Made by a program: the position numbers and the translations under genes | Source of the DNA: Hominenteromicrobium sp900549945 | GTDB taxonomy: Bacteria > Bacillota > Clostridia > Oscillospirales > Acutalibacteraceae | Assembly: GCA_902472305.1 (NCBI GenBank) | Contig: CABRNK010000027.1 | Location: 1-31,611 of the forward strand | Length of the DNA stretch: 31,611 nucleotides | Direction of reading: 5' to 3' | The notes under the pieces: model-generated | What the model was told of the DNA's origin: nothing | What the model saw: the letters and a program-made list of their open reading frames with translations, nothing else | Databases searched by the model: none | In this document: positions 1-7,872 of the stretch, piece by piece | Numbering within the stretch: position 1 is the first letter of the stretch | Layout: every line of letters starts with the position of its first letter

Positions 1-74
1 TTATACCGGATATAAATATCCGGTATAAAAGAGAAGCGCTTCTCTTTTATACCGGATATAAATATCCGGTATAA
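1..74. repeat. 74-bp nested palindrome made of two 28-bp inverted repeats
   Basis: Two identical 28-base units (1-28 and 47-74) each fold on themselves with 13-base arms (TTATACCGGATAT) and a 2-base loop. They flank a perfect 22-base palindrome at 27-48 centred on AAGCGCTT. Read as a whole, 1-37 pairs with 38-74 with only two mismatched positions. No T-run follows that would make a clear terminator. It could be a regulatory or recombination site, a small repeat element, or a fold-back artefact if the window starts at a contig end. Confidence 0.85.
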
Positions 75-352
75 TCTCTTACTATTTGCATAAAACGGCC
101 GGGTTTTAGGCCGGGTTTAATTGGATATAAAAAGATTGCAGAACAGGCCGGCCGCCGGATTTGACTGGCGCGCAATCGGGCCGAAGCGTGACTTTTAAGC
201 CGCGCGGACGCACTGCCTTTCGAATGCAGGGGATACGGGAGTCCGCCCGGTGATCCGGCGGATATTTTCCACACCATCCCTTTTATGCATACAGCCCTTG
301 GAGAGGGGCTTTAATCACTACTACATTCAATCTGCAAGGAGACGAAGAACGA
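75..352 (+). other. non-coding leader upstream of the sugar-binding lipoprotein gene
   Basis: No convincing gene is seen; open frames here lack ribosome binding sites and family resemblance. A short direct repeat, GGCCGGGTTT, occurs twice near 97-118. AT-rich patches such as GATATAAAAAG near 124-134 could contribute to a promoter, but I could not pair a -10 with a -35 box. No catabolite-repression (cre) site was recognised. AAGGAG at 336-341 is the ribosome binding site of the next gene. Confidence 0.5.
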
Positions 353-1867
353 ATGACAAAGCTATGGAGACGCGCGGCCGCGATTTTGATGGCCGGCGCG
401 ATGACAGCGGGTCTCGCGGCCTGCGGCGGCAACAGCAGCAGCGGCGGTACGAACAGCGCGGACGGCGCCGATTCCGGCGGCACGAGCGGCAGCGGTGAGG
501 TTGTAAAGCTGGTTGTATGGGGCGTTGGCACGGCGGATACGGACGACTGCAACGAGGTGGCCGAGGCGATCAGCGCGATCACCCGCGAGGAGATCGGCGC
601 CGAAATCGAGCTGGTCCGCGGGCAGGACGCCGAGCAGATTAATTTGGCGCTGACCTCCGGCGAAGCCATCGATATGCTGAACTACAACAACGTTTCCGGC
701 CAGCTTGCGGCCATTGTCCGCAACAGCTATGCCACGGCGCTGGACGATCTGGTCGAGCAGTACGGCCAAGGGGCGCTTGAGATCATCGACCCCGTGGATC
801 TGGACGCCTGCCGGTTCGGCGGCGTGCTATACGCGCTGCCCGATATGAAAGATACCTCCCGTTCCGCCGGCTTCTCCATGCGCAAGGATATTGTGGATGC
901 GCTCGGCATCGAGGTGCCCGAATACGGCACCTATGAGGACATGTACGAGATCCTGACGAAGGTGCATGAGGCGTACCCCGATATGTATCCGCTGGTGCCC
1001 ACATGGGCTGGCGGCGGCATGCAGGAGTCTCTGCCGATCGACCCGCTCGGCGATAATCTCGGTGTTTTGGAGAACGCCTTCGAGGACAGTACCGAGGTCG
1101 TGGATTACTATTCGATGGACAGCTACCGCGAATTCTGCGAGATGATGTACAAGTGGAACAGCGAGGGCCTGATTATGCCCGACGCGACCACGACGACGGA
1201 GAACAACCTGCTTTCCGGCAACGGCTTCGCGATGTTCGAGAACTGGAAGCCCGGCAAGGAGCTTGAAAACTACAAGTCCACCGGCAAAGAGGTCGTCTTT
1301 ATGAAGGTGATTGAGCCGTACAAGTACACCGATATCTCGAACGGCAACTCATTCATCATTCCCTACAGTTCCTCAAACCCCGAAAAGGCGATGGAGCTTT
1401 GGAACCTGATGTACACAAACGCCGAGGTCTCGAACCTCTTCATCAACGGCATCGAGGGCAAGCACTGGGCGTATACGGACGACACCAAAACCTTTATCAG
1501 CACGCCCGAGGGTGTGGACCCGAACTCGAGCGGCTACTCCTCCGTGGACTGGGGCTGGCCGAACCAGCAGATCACACCGATCTGGGAGGGCGCCGAGGCC
1601 GATTTGTGGGATCAGCTCAACACGTTCAATGAGAGCGGCGTCGCAAGCCCGGCGCACGGCTTCTCTTGGGACAGCAACCCGGTGTTGAATCAGGTGACTG
1701 CCTGCAACAACGTGGTTTCCGAGTATCACACGGCGCTGCGCTGGGGCACGATGGACCCCGCGGAGAACCTGCCGAAGTTCATTGCAGATCTGGAAGCTGC
1801 CGGCATCAACGAGATCATCGAGGAAAAGCAGAAGCAGCTGGATGAATATCTGGCAAGCAAGGGCTGA
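353..1867 (+). CDS. ABC importer substrate-binding lipoprotein (Lpl/YtcQ type, DUF3502-like C-terminus)
   Basis: This 504-residue protein begins with a lipoprotein signal peptide: Arg/Lys-rich start, hydrophobic stretch, then lipobox LAAC at residues 21-24, so Cys24 would be lipidated. A Ser/Gly-rich tether (about 25-48) follows. The body resembles family 1 extracellular solute-binding proteins of carbohydrate importers. The C-terminus (GFSWDSNPV, then KFIADLEAAGINEIIEEKQ, ending in LDEYLASKG) matches the DUF3502 domain typical of YtcQ-like binding proteins. It would sit on the outer face of the membrane and deliver a sugar or glycoside to the two permeases encoded downstream. The start is the ATG 11 bases after AAGGAG. 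No ATPase gene is present, so a shared MsmX-type ATPase is likely. The substrate cannot be read from sequence. Confidence 0.9.
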   Translation: MTKLWRRAAAILMAGAMTAGLAACGGNSSSGGTNSADGADSGGTSGSGEVVKLVVWGVGTADTDDCNEVAEAISAITREEIGAEIELVRGQDAEQINLALTSGEAIDMLNYNNVSGQLAAIVRNSYATALDDLVEQYGQGALEIIDPVDLDACRFGGVLYALPDMKDTSRSAGFSMRKDIVDALGIEVPEYGTYEDMYEILTKVHEAYPDMYPLVPTWAGGGMQESLPIDPLGDNLGVLENAFEDSTEVVDYYSMDSYREFCEMMYKWNSEGLIMPDATTTTENNLLSGNGFAMFENWKPGKELENYKSTGKEVVFMKVIEPYKYTDISNGNSFIIPYSSSNPEKAMELWNLMYTNAEVSNLFINGIEGKHWAYTDDTKTFISTPEGVDPNSSGYSSVDWGWPNQQITPIWEGAEADLWDQLNTFNESGVASPAHGFSWDSNPVLNQVTACNNVVSEYHTALRWGTMDPAENLPKFIADLEAAGINEIIEEKQKQLDEYLASKG

Positions 1868-1901
1868 GCCTCATAGCCTGCTACATAATCGCGCAATACA
1901 T

Positions 1902-1937
1902 GGAAGGCGGGTGCGGGAGCTTCCCGGCCCGCCTTCC
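1902..1937 (+). other. intercistronic hairpin without T-run
   Basis: GGAAGGCGGG (1902-1911) pairs perfectly with CCCGCCTTCC (1928-1937). An inner stem forms between CGGGA (1914-1918) and TCCCG (1922-1926). What follows is CGCTTCTTG, not a T-run, so it is not a standard terminator. Placed between a binding-protein gene and its permease genes, it is well positioned to protect the 3' end of the upstream message or cause partial read-through, giving more binding protein than permease. Confidence 0.7.
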
Positions 1938-1972
1938 GCTTCTTGTGCAATCCATCCTAGGGAGGAATGAAT

Positions 1973-2890
1973 ATGAAGAATGTCGGAAAAACGATGAAGC
2001 GCTTCTGGCCCCTTTACCTGATGTTCTTGCCCGGCGTCATCTACCTGTTTGTCAACTGCTATATCCCGATGTTTGGCATTCAGATCGCTTTCCGGCAGTA
2101 CAACGCCAGAGACGGCATCTACGGCAGCCCGTGGTGCGGCCTCGATAACTTTGAATTTCTGTTCCGCACGGACGACGCCTTTGTTATGACCCGCAACACG
2201 CTGCTTTACAATCTGGTGTTTATCGTGCTCGGCACGGTGCTCGCTATCGCGGTCGCGATCATTCTCAACGAGGTGCGCAGCAAGAGCGCCAAGCAGGTGT
2301 ATCAGACCGTGATTTTGATTCCCTATCTGATCTCCATGGTCATCGTCAGTTATCTCGCGTTTGCGTTCCTGAGCAGCAGCAACGGTTATATCAATAATTC
2401 CGTTCTGAAGGCCTTCGGCATGGAGGCTGTCGACTGGTACACGCAGCCTCAATACTGGCCGGTCATTCTGGTGATCATCAACATCTGGAAGGGTCTCGGG
2501 TACAATATGATCCTGTACTACGCCACGATCTGCGGCATCGACCACACGCTGTATGAGGCCGCCGTGGTGGACGGCGCCACACGCTGGCAGCAGATCCGCA
2601 GCATCACGCTGCCGAGCCTGAAATCTACGATCATCATTTTGACGCTGATGGCGCTGGGCGGCATTTTCCGTTCAGATTTCGGCCTGTTCTATCAGGTGCC
2701 GCAGAATTCCGGCCCGCTGATCAGCGTGACCCAGACCATCGACACATACGTGTACCGCGGCCTGATGCAGACGAACAATATCGGCATGTCCTCGGCGGCC
2801 GGCGTGTATCAGTCGGTTGTGGGTTTCATTCTGGTTGTAAGCGCGAATTTTGTTGTCCGCAAGCTGGACAGCGAGAGTTCCCTGTTTTGA
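1973..2890 (+). CDS. ABC importer permease, LplB-like (first permease)
   Basis: A hydrophobic 305-residue protein with about six membrane segments, beginning with FLPGVIYLFVNCYIPMFGI-type sequence typical of LplB/YteP permeases. The cytoplasmic EAA loop that docks the ATPase is visible as YEAAVVDGATRWQQIRSITL, with the conserved Gly. It would form half of the membrane channel for the substrate delivered by the upstream lipoprotein. An in-frame ATG at 1967 lies only one base after the GGGAGG site; the ATG at 1973 is spaced seven bases and is the better start. The next permease follows 17 bases after the stop. Confidence 0.9.
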   Translation: MKNVGKTMKRFWPLYLMFLPGVIYLFVNCYIPMFGIQIAFRQYNARDGIYGSPWCGLDNFEFLFRTDDAFVMTRNTLLYNLVFIVLGTVLAIAVAIILNEVRSKSAKQVYQTVILIPYLISMVIVSYLAFAFLSSSNGYINNSVLKAFGMEAVDWYTQPQYWPVILVIINIWKGLGYNMILYYATICGIDHTLYEAAVVDGATRWQQIRSITLPSLKSTIIILTLMALGGIFRSDFGLFYQVPQNSGPLISVTQTIDTYVYRGLMQTNNIGMSSAAGVYQSVVGFILVVSANFVVRKLDSESSLF

Positions 2891-2907
2891 GAAGGAGGCA
2901 GCAGAGT

Positions 2908-3792
2908 ATGGTAGAAAAAGGAAGAGGATTTCAAGTTTTTGCGCACATCCTGCTGGTCTTTCTCAGCCTTTGCGCGGTCGCGCCGTTCATTTTGCTGATC
3001 ATGTCCTCCTTCACGGAGGAGCAGACGCTGATCACAAACGGCTACAGCTTCTTTCCTGAAAAATTCAGCAGCTACGCCTATGCGTATCTTTTGACGGACT
3101 CCACGGCGGTGGTCCGCGGCTACGGCATTTCCTTTCTGGTCACGGCGGTCGGCACGGTGCTCAACCTGCTGCTTACGACCCTGTACGCCTATCCGCTTTC
3201 GAGAAAGGACCTGCCCTGCCGAAACATCTTCGCGTTTTATCTGTTCTTCACAATGCTGTTTTCCGGCGGCCTCGTACCCTCGTACATGATGTGGACGCAG
3301 ACCTTCCACATCCGCAACACGCTGGTGGCGCTGCTCGTGCCGAACCTCTTGATGGGTGCGTTCAACGTCATCATGATGCGCACGTACTTTACAGCGAATA
3401 TTCCCGACGCCGTTATCGAGGCGGCGCGCATAGACGGCGCCAATGAGTTCAGAATCCTCTACGGCATCGTTCTGCCGATGGCGCTGCCGATCATCGCGAC
3501 GATCGGACTTCTCGTCGGCCTCGCCTACTGGAACGACTGGATGAACGGCCTGTACTACCTCAACGACGACAGGATGTTCAGCATACAGGTTCTGCTGATG
3601 AACATTCAGCGCGATCTCGATTCCCTGCGGCAGCAGGCGCAGTCCGGCGGCAATGTAAACAGCGCCGATCTGCCGTCCACCTCCGTGCGCATGGCGCTGA
3701 CCGTGATGGGCGTTCTGCCGATCATGATCATCTACCCCTTCATGCAGAAGTATTTCGTCAAGGGTATCGCCATCGGTGCGGTCAAGGGCTGA
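2908..3792 (+). CDS. ABC importer permease, LplC/YtcP-like (second permease)
   Basis: A 294-residue integral membrane protein of the carbohydrate-importer permease family (MalG-like side), with about six hydrophobic segments. The EAA loop reads IEAARIDGANEFRILYGIVLP. The C-terminus PFMQKYFVKGIAIGAVKG is the hallmark ending of LplC/YtcP proteins. It pairs with the preceding permease to form the channel. A TTG further upstream is in frame but overlaps the previous stop; the ATG at 2908 sits nine bases after AAGGAGG and is preferred. A terminator follows within 50 bases, closing the three-gene operon. Confidence 0.9.
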   Translation: MVEKGRGFQVFAHILLVFLSLCAVAPFILLIMSSFTEEQTLITNGYSFFPEKFSSYAYAYLLTDSTAVVRGYGISFLVTAVGTVLNLLLTTLYAYPLSRKDLPCRNIFAFYLFFTMLFSGGLVPSYMMWTQTFHIRNTLVALLVPNLLMGAFNVIMMRTYFTANIPDAVIEAARIDGANEFRILYGIVLPMALPIIATIGLLVGLAYWNDWMNGLYYLNDDRMFSIQVLLMNIQRDLDSLRQQAQSGGNVNSADLPSTSVRMALTVMGVLPIMIIYPFMQKYFVKGIAIGAVKG

Positions 3793-3836
3793 GGCAGACG
3801 CGCAATTAGGATCATATAGTTCTAAAAGCAAAGGAA

Positions 3837-3871
3837 AGAGTCGGATACCGCAGGGGATTCCGGCTCTTTTT
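3837..3871 (+). terminator. Rho-independent terminator of the sugar importer operon
   Basis: AGAGTCGGA (3837-3845) pairs with TCCGGCTCT (3859-3867), with one G-U pair, and runs into five Ts. It lies about 45 bases after the last permease stop codon. Confidence 0.8.
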
Positions 3872-3896
3872 CTGCGTCTTGCATGCGGCGTCAGGG

Positions 3897-3924
3897 TTGA
3901 ATCAGGCTTAAAATGTGGTATAAT
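3897..3924 (+). promoter_or_regulatory. SigA-type promoter in front of the decayed toxin-antitoxin pair
   Basis: TTGAAT (3897-3902) and a perfect TATAAT (3919-3924) are separated by 16 bases. The promoter appears intact although the genes behind it are broken. Confidence 0.7.
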
Positions 3925-3962
3925 ATTCCGGGAATAGAGAATCGTTCTGAGGCGGGAATCTA

Positions 3963-4173
3963 CTGCTTGCGGATGAGAAATATACGGTATCGATTGAAGA
4001 GGCCGCGCAGGATCTTTCGCGCGTGACCCGGCTTGTGGATGAAAACGGCGCGCCGCGCTATCTGATCGTGGAATTCAGCAAAACAGAGGCGGAGCAGCCC
4101 GCACAGGACTGCACCGTGCAGGCAGCGGCTCAAGGAGAAAAAACAAAAGGCTTGCGAGATGCTTGCAAAATGA
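3963..4173 (+). pseudogene. Phd/YefM-type antitoxin, degenerate
   Basis: Translation starting at the CTG at 3963 gives LLADEKYTVSIEEAAQDLSR then RLVDENGAPRYLIVEFSK, which resembles Phd-family (prevent-host-death) antitoxins that bind DNA and neutralise Doc toxins. No ATG is present where the start is expected; a CTG sits there and an in-frame stop lies just upstream (3948-3950). As I recall the family, several residues (AVILKNN-like) are missing between NGA and PRY, which would be a small in-frame deletion. Between about 4110 and 4135 the frame shifts, so the proper ending EKKQKACEMLAK-stop is read in another frame. That TGA (4171-4173) overlaps the toxin ATG at 4170, the usual coupling of such pairs. 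GTG at 4023 could start a truncated product, which I do not consider functional. Confidence 0.75.
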
Positions 4174-4525
4174 AGGGGCTGACAAAGACGCAGATTTTGG
4201 CGCTGCACGCAGCGATGGTGCGGGGCTTTGGCGGAACGGACGGGCTCCGCAACGAATCGCTGCTGGATTCCGCGCTGAACGCGCCGTTTCAGGCGTTTTC
4301 GGGCGCGGAGGCGTATCCGTCGATCCTTTAAAAGGCGGCGCGGCTGGGGTTCGGCCTGATCGGCAACCGCGCCTTTCTGGACGAAACAAGCGGACGGGCG
4401 TGCACGCGATGCTGGTTTTTTTCGCGGTCAACAGGATCGAAATGGAGTACGCGCAGGAGGAGCTGATCGCGATTATCCTGCTTATGGCTTCGGACAGGGC
4501 GGACTGCGGCGCGCCGGCCCAGTAG
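4170..4525 (+). pseudogene. Doc/Fic-type toxin, inactivated
   Basis: The reading from ATG 4170 (MKGLTKTQILALHAAMVRGF, then GLRNESLLDSALNAPFQAF) is a clear Doc-like death-on-curing toxin of the Fic superfamily, which modifies and inactivates a translation factor. Three lesions are visible. A TAA at 4329 stands after YPSIL, where Gln would be expected. The Fic motif begins NRAFLD, so the catalytic His of H-x-F is Arg. A one-base deletion just after LD at about 4380 shifts the frame, so NKRTGVHAMLVFFAVNRIEM continues in the next frame up to the TAG at 4525. The neighbouring Phd remnant shows matching decay. The family is confident, as is loss of function. Confidence 0.85.
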
Positions 4526-4581
4526 AGGCTTGCGCATCAGGCGTGAGGGTGCTGCCTCCCGGCGCCGCCGCACGAAAGCGT

Positions 4582-4610
4582 TTGAAAAAGCGCGGACTTT
4601 GTGCTATACT
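4582..4610 (+). promoter_or_regulatory. SigA-type promoter of the HD/ABC/PHP operon
   Basis: TTGAAA (4582-4587) and TATACT (4605-4610) are separated by 17 bases. The transcript leader would contain a GC-rich hairpin with arms CGGCCGC (4627-4633) and GCGGCCG (4647-4653), ending about 30 bases before the first start codon. Confidence 0.8.
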
Positions 4611-4684
4611 CTTTTTGAGTGATAAACGGCCGCAGCCTAAAGGGGCGCGGCCGCATATGTAAATGAAACAGGGAGTGAGAGGCA

Positions 4685-5269
4685 ATGGCGAACCCCTACA
4701 GGGATGAATTTATTGCGCTGTTTACAGAGAACATCGCGCGCGACGGCGCGCAGAAGCTGCTTTCCTGGCTTGATACGACGGATTTTTACACCGCGCCGGC
4801 GAGCACAAAGTTCCACTGCGCCTGTGCGAGCGGCCTCGTGATGCACAGCATCAACGTCTACAAGACGCTGCGCGAGCGGTATTTCGAGGAGGGCGACAGC
4901 GAGGAGAGCTACGCGGTCTGCGCGCTTCTGCACGACGTGTGCAAGTCGCAGTTTTATAAGACGTCCACGCGCAACGTCAAGAATGAGGAGACGGGGCAGT
5001 GGGAGAAAAAGCCATTTTACATCGTGGACGATGCGTTCCCATTCGGGCACGGCGAGAAATCGGTCTACCTGATCGAGCGCTTCATGCGCCTGAAGCCCGC
5101 CGAGGCGATGGCGATCCGCTGGCACATGGGCGGCTTTGACGATGCGGCGCGCGGCGGCAGCTTTGCGATCAGCGTGGCATTCGACCGTTATCCGCTCGCC
5201 GTCAAGCTGCACCTTGCCGATCTCGAGGCGACGTATCTCCGGGAGAAGGGCACCTCAGAGGCCCGGTAA
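4685..5269 (+). CDS. HD-domain metal-dependent phosphohydrolase
   Basis: A 194-residue soluble protein with the metal ligands of the HD superfamily in order: His in GLVMHSINV (about residue 58), His-Asp in ALLHDVCK (about 84), His residues in GHGEKS and IRWHMGG (about 120-145), and the distal Asp in LHLADLEA (about 180). Such enzymes hydrolyse phosphate esters of nucleotides or act as 3'-5' exonucleases (YhaM C-terminal domain). This protein has the HD part only and lacks the OB-fold of YhaM. ATG 4685 follows GGGAG by nine bases. It is the first gene of an operon leading into an ABC-2 transporter 23 bases downstream. The substrate is unknown. Confidence 0.8.
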   Translation: MANPYRDEFIALFTENIARDGAQKLLSWLDTTDFYTAPASTKFHCACASGLVMHSINVYKTLRERYFEEGDSEESYAVCALLHDVCKSQFYKTSTRNVKNEETGQWEKKPFYIVDDAFPFGHGEKSVYLIERFMRLKPAEAMAIRWHMGGFDDAARGGSFAISVAFDRYPLAVKLHLADLEATYLREKGTSEAR

Positions 5270-5292
5270 GGCGGCAGAGAAGGAGATTTGCT

Positions 5293-6228
5293 ATGTACGC
5301 GATTCAGGCGTCCAACCTGACAAAAAAATACGAGCAGGTCGTCGCGCTGAGCGGACTGGACCTCACGGTGGAGCCCGGCAGCGTGATGGGGTATCTCGGC
5401 CCGAACGGCTCAGGCAAGACGACAACCGTGAAGCTGCTGACCGGTTTGGTTCAGCCGACGGTCGGCGACAGCACGGTGCTCGGCCTGTCCTCTTTCAAGG
5501 AAAGCGAGAAGATCCATGCGCTTACCGGCGTGCTGACCGAAACGGCCGCGTGCTACCATCATCTGAGCGCAATGGAGAACCTGCTCTTTTTCGGCGCGCT
5601 GTTCGGCCTGCCGGAAGCCAAGGTGCGCGCGCGGGCGGAATACCTGCTGAAAAAGCTCGATCTCTGGGCGGCGCGCGGCCGCAGGGCCGGCACGTTTTCC
5701 ACGGGCATGAAGCAGCGGCTGTCGCTGGCCCGCGCGCTGATCCACAGCCCGCAGGTTCTGTTTCTCGACGAGCCGACCAGCGGGCTCGACCCGGAGTCTG
5801 CGGCAATCGTCAACCGCATGATCGCCGCCATGGCGCGGGAGGAGGGCGTGACCGTGCTGCTGTGCACGCACCAGCTCCGCTATGCGGCCGATATTTGCAG
5901 CGATTTCGCAATTTTAGAGCACGGCCGGCTTCAAGCGGCGGGCACGCTGCCCGCGCTGGTCGAGGCGTCCGGCGTCCGGCCGACAGCGTCGTTCCGCGTT
6001 GCGGAGGGCGCCGATGTGCCGGAGGGGCTGGTTCAAAACGGCGGCTGCTGGGAAAAAACAATGGAATCCGAATCGGAAATGCCGGCGCTCGTCGAATCGC
6101 TCGTCGCAATGGGCACGCCGGTTTACGAGGCGCTGATCCGCCGGCCGACGCTGGAGGACGTGTATTTCACCTTTGTGCGGGAAACCGAAGGGAAGGAGAG
6201 CGGGCAAAATGCAGAAGTTGTTGAATAA
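5293..6228 (+). CDS. ABC-2 type transporter ATP-binding protein
   Basis: A 311-residue ATPase with Walker A GPNGSGKTT (about residues 36-44), ABC signature FSTGMKQRLSLARAL, Walker B VLFLDEPTSGLDP and the switch His in LLCTHQLRYA. The signature reads STGMK rather than LSGGQ, which is common in ABC-2 exporters. About 90 residues follow the core, a C-terminal extension seen in NatA/CcmA-like ATPases. It energises the membrane protein encoded next, whose start overlaps this gene by 20 bases. AAGGAG lies eight bases before the ATG. The cargo could be a drug, ion, lipid or peptide and cannot be told from sequence. Confidence 0.9.
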   Translation: MYAIQASNLTKKYEQVVALSGLDLTVEPGSVMGYLGPNGSGKTTTVKLLTGLVQPTVGDSTVLGLSSFKESEKIHALTGVLTETAACYHHLSAMENLLFFGALFGLPEAKVRARAEYLLKKLDLWAARGRRAGTFSTGMKQRLSLARALIHSPQVLFLDEPTSGLDPESAAIVNRMIAAMAREEGVTVLLCTHQLRYAADICSDFAILEHGRLQAAGTLPALVEASGVRPTASFRVAEGADVPEGLVQNGGCWEKTMESESEMPALVESLVAMGTPVYEALIRRPTLEDVYFTFVRETEGKESGQNAEVVE

Positions 6229-7018
6229 ATTCTTTTCTCCGGGCGAATGCGCGCTGATCCGAAAGGACTTTGCGGAGATCTGGAGCCAGAAAATGGTGCG
6301 CAGCTCGCTGCTTGTTCTGCCGCTGATGATGTCGTTCGGCCTGCCGCTGCTCTTTCTGCTGATCGCCGCGCTGGCGCCGCTCGAGGAGATCGACGTCGGC
6401 CCATTCCGCACGCTGCTCGGCACGGCGCTGCCGCAGACCGGCGTGCGCGGGCAGATGTTCTATGTGTTCACGAATTTTATCTGTCCGATGCTGTTCGTAA
6501 TGATCCCGCTGATGGTTTCGTCTGTTTCGGCTTCCTGCACGTTTGTCGGCGAAAAGGAGCGCGGCACCATGGAAACGCTGCTGCTCTCGCCGCTGAGTGT
6601 CCGCAAGCTGTTTCAGGCAAAGGTGGCGGGGTGCGCTCTGCTCGCGGGGGTGATCACGCTGCTCTCCTTTGCGGCCTTTTTCGCCATCACGGCTGTCGGC
6701 GGTATTTTGACCGGCGCGCCCTTTTTCTTCAACCTGAACTGGTTCATCCTCGTTTTTCTGATGTCCCCGGCCCTGATGGTGCTCGGCGTCGTGTTCATGG
6801 TGATGGTTTCCGGGCGCTCGAAAACGACGGTGGAGGCGATGCAGGTTTCCGGATACATCGTTTTCCCGGTTTTGCTGTTGTTTGTCGGGCAGATTACGGG
6901 CCTCTTTGTACTGGAATGGTGGATGCTGCTTGCGGTGACGGTTGTGATCGCTGCGGTTGACCTGCTGCTTTTCAACCGCGGCTTCGCAAAATTCACGGCG
7001 GAAAAGCTGCTCTCTTAA
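6209..7018 (+). CDS. ABC-2 type transporter permease (NatB-like)
   Basis: A 269-residue membrane protein with about six hydrophobic segments. The conserved cytoplasmic stretch VGEKERGTMETLLLSPLS, diagnostic of ABC-2 permeases of the NatB type, lies near residues 113-131. It pairs with the ATPase just upstream. The frame is open further upstream from a GTG at 6173, but AAGGAG at 6194-6198 positions the ATG at 6209. The overlap with the ATPase gene implies translational coupling. The next gene starts 18 bases after the stop. Confidence 0.85.
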   Translation: MQKLLNKFFSPGECALIRKDFAEIWSQKMVRSSLLVLPLMMSFGLPLLFLLIAALAPLEEIDVGPFRTLLGTALPQTGVRGQMFYVFTNFICPMLFVMIPLMVSSVSASCTFVGEKERGTMETLLLSPLSVRKLFQAKVAGCALLAGVITLLSFAAFFAITAVGGILTGAPFFFNLNWFILVFLMSPALMVLGVVFMVMVSGRSKTTVEAMQVSGYIVFPVLLLFVGQITGLFVLEWWMLLAVTVVIAAVDLLLFNRGFAKFTAEKLLS

Positions 7019-7036
7019 ACGATCGGAGGAAAAACG

Positions 7037-7870
7037 ATGTCGATAGATTTACACTGCCATACGCGGTATTCGGACGGTTCCACGCCGCTTGAGGAGGTTA
7101 TCGCGCTTGCGGCGCTCCGCGGCGTCGGTACGCTGGCGATCACCGACCACGATACGATGGCCGGCTGCGAAACGGCGCTGCGGCTCGGCCGGGAATATGG
7201 CGTTCGGATCATTCCGGGCGTGGAGATCTCCGCCGCCGACCCGGCACGCGGCGGTAAAGCGCATATTCTGTGCTACGCCCCGGCGCATCCGGAGCGTCTC
7301 CTGCCGCTTATTGATGAGACGACGCGCAGCCGCCGTGCGGCGATGCAGGCCTCCGTCGAAAAGGTCATGCGGCTGTACCCGATTTCCCGGGAAATGATCC
7401 TGCGCCGAGCGGAGGGTTCGACCAATATCTATAAGCAGCACGTTTTGCAGGCGCTGATGGATGCGGGCTATGCGGGGGAGATGTTCGGCGAGGTGTTCCG
7501 GCGGCTGTACGATTCCAAAAGCGGCGCGGCCTACGTCTCCGTGCAGTATCCTACGGTATCCGAGGTGCTGGAGGCGATCCGCCTTTCCGGTGGGCTCGCC
7601 GTGCTGGCGCACCCGAGTGAATACCACAATATGGAGCTTTTGAAGGAGCTGGCAAAGGCGGGGCGGCTCGACGGCGTGGAGATCCACCACCCGCGGAATA
7701 CGCCGGAGGACAAGGCCGCAATGCACGAAATTGCGAGGCGCTTCGGCCTTGCGGAAACCGGCGGCACAGATTTTCACGGTTTTTATACAACACGAAAAAA
7801 TCCGGTCGGCACCTTTACAACGGCGCAGACCGAATTTGATAAATTGTTTGCAGACAGAAAGGAAGATTGA
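7037..7870 (+). CDS. PHP-domain phosphoesterase (YciV/RNase AM-like)
   Basis: This 277-residue protein shows the whole PHP metal-site series: DLHCHTRYSDGS at the N-terminus, AITDHDT (about residue 35), GVEIS, LAHPSEYHN (about 195) and ETGGTDFHG near the C-terminus. Length and motif order fit the YciV/TrpH family, whose characterised members are 5'-3' exonucleases on RNA ends or 3',5'-nucleoside bisphosphate phosphatases. GGAGG precedes the ATG by about nine bases. The stop codon lies two bases before the next gene's ATG, so the two are probably coupled. Family is certain, exact substrate is inferred. Confidence 0.85.
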   Translation: MSIDLHCHTRYSDGSTPLEEVIALAALRGVGTLAITDHDTMAGCETALRLGREYGVRIIPGVEISAADPARGGKAHILCYAPAHPERLLPLIDETTRSRRAAMQASVEKVMRLYPISREMILRRAEGSTNIYKQHVLQALMDAGYAGEMFGEVFRRLYDSKSGAAYVSVQYPTVSEVLEAIRLSGGLAVLAHPSEYHNMELLKELAKAGRLDGVEIHHPRNTPEDKAAMHEIARRFGLAETGGTDFHGFYTTRKNPVGTFTTAQTEFDKLFADRKED

Positions 7871-7872
7871 AT

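Noticed and set aside
1..74. Possible CRISPR array (two 28-bp repeats with an 18-bp spacer)
   Set aside because: Only two repeats, the spacer is itself a perfect palindrome shorter than normal spacers, and no cas genes are near.
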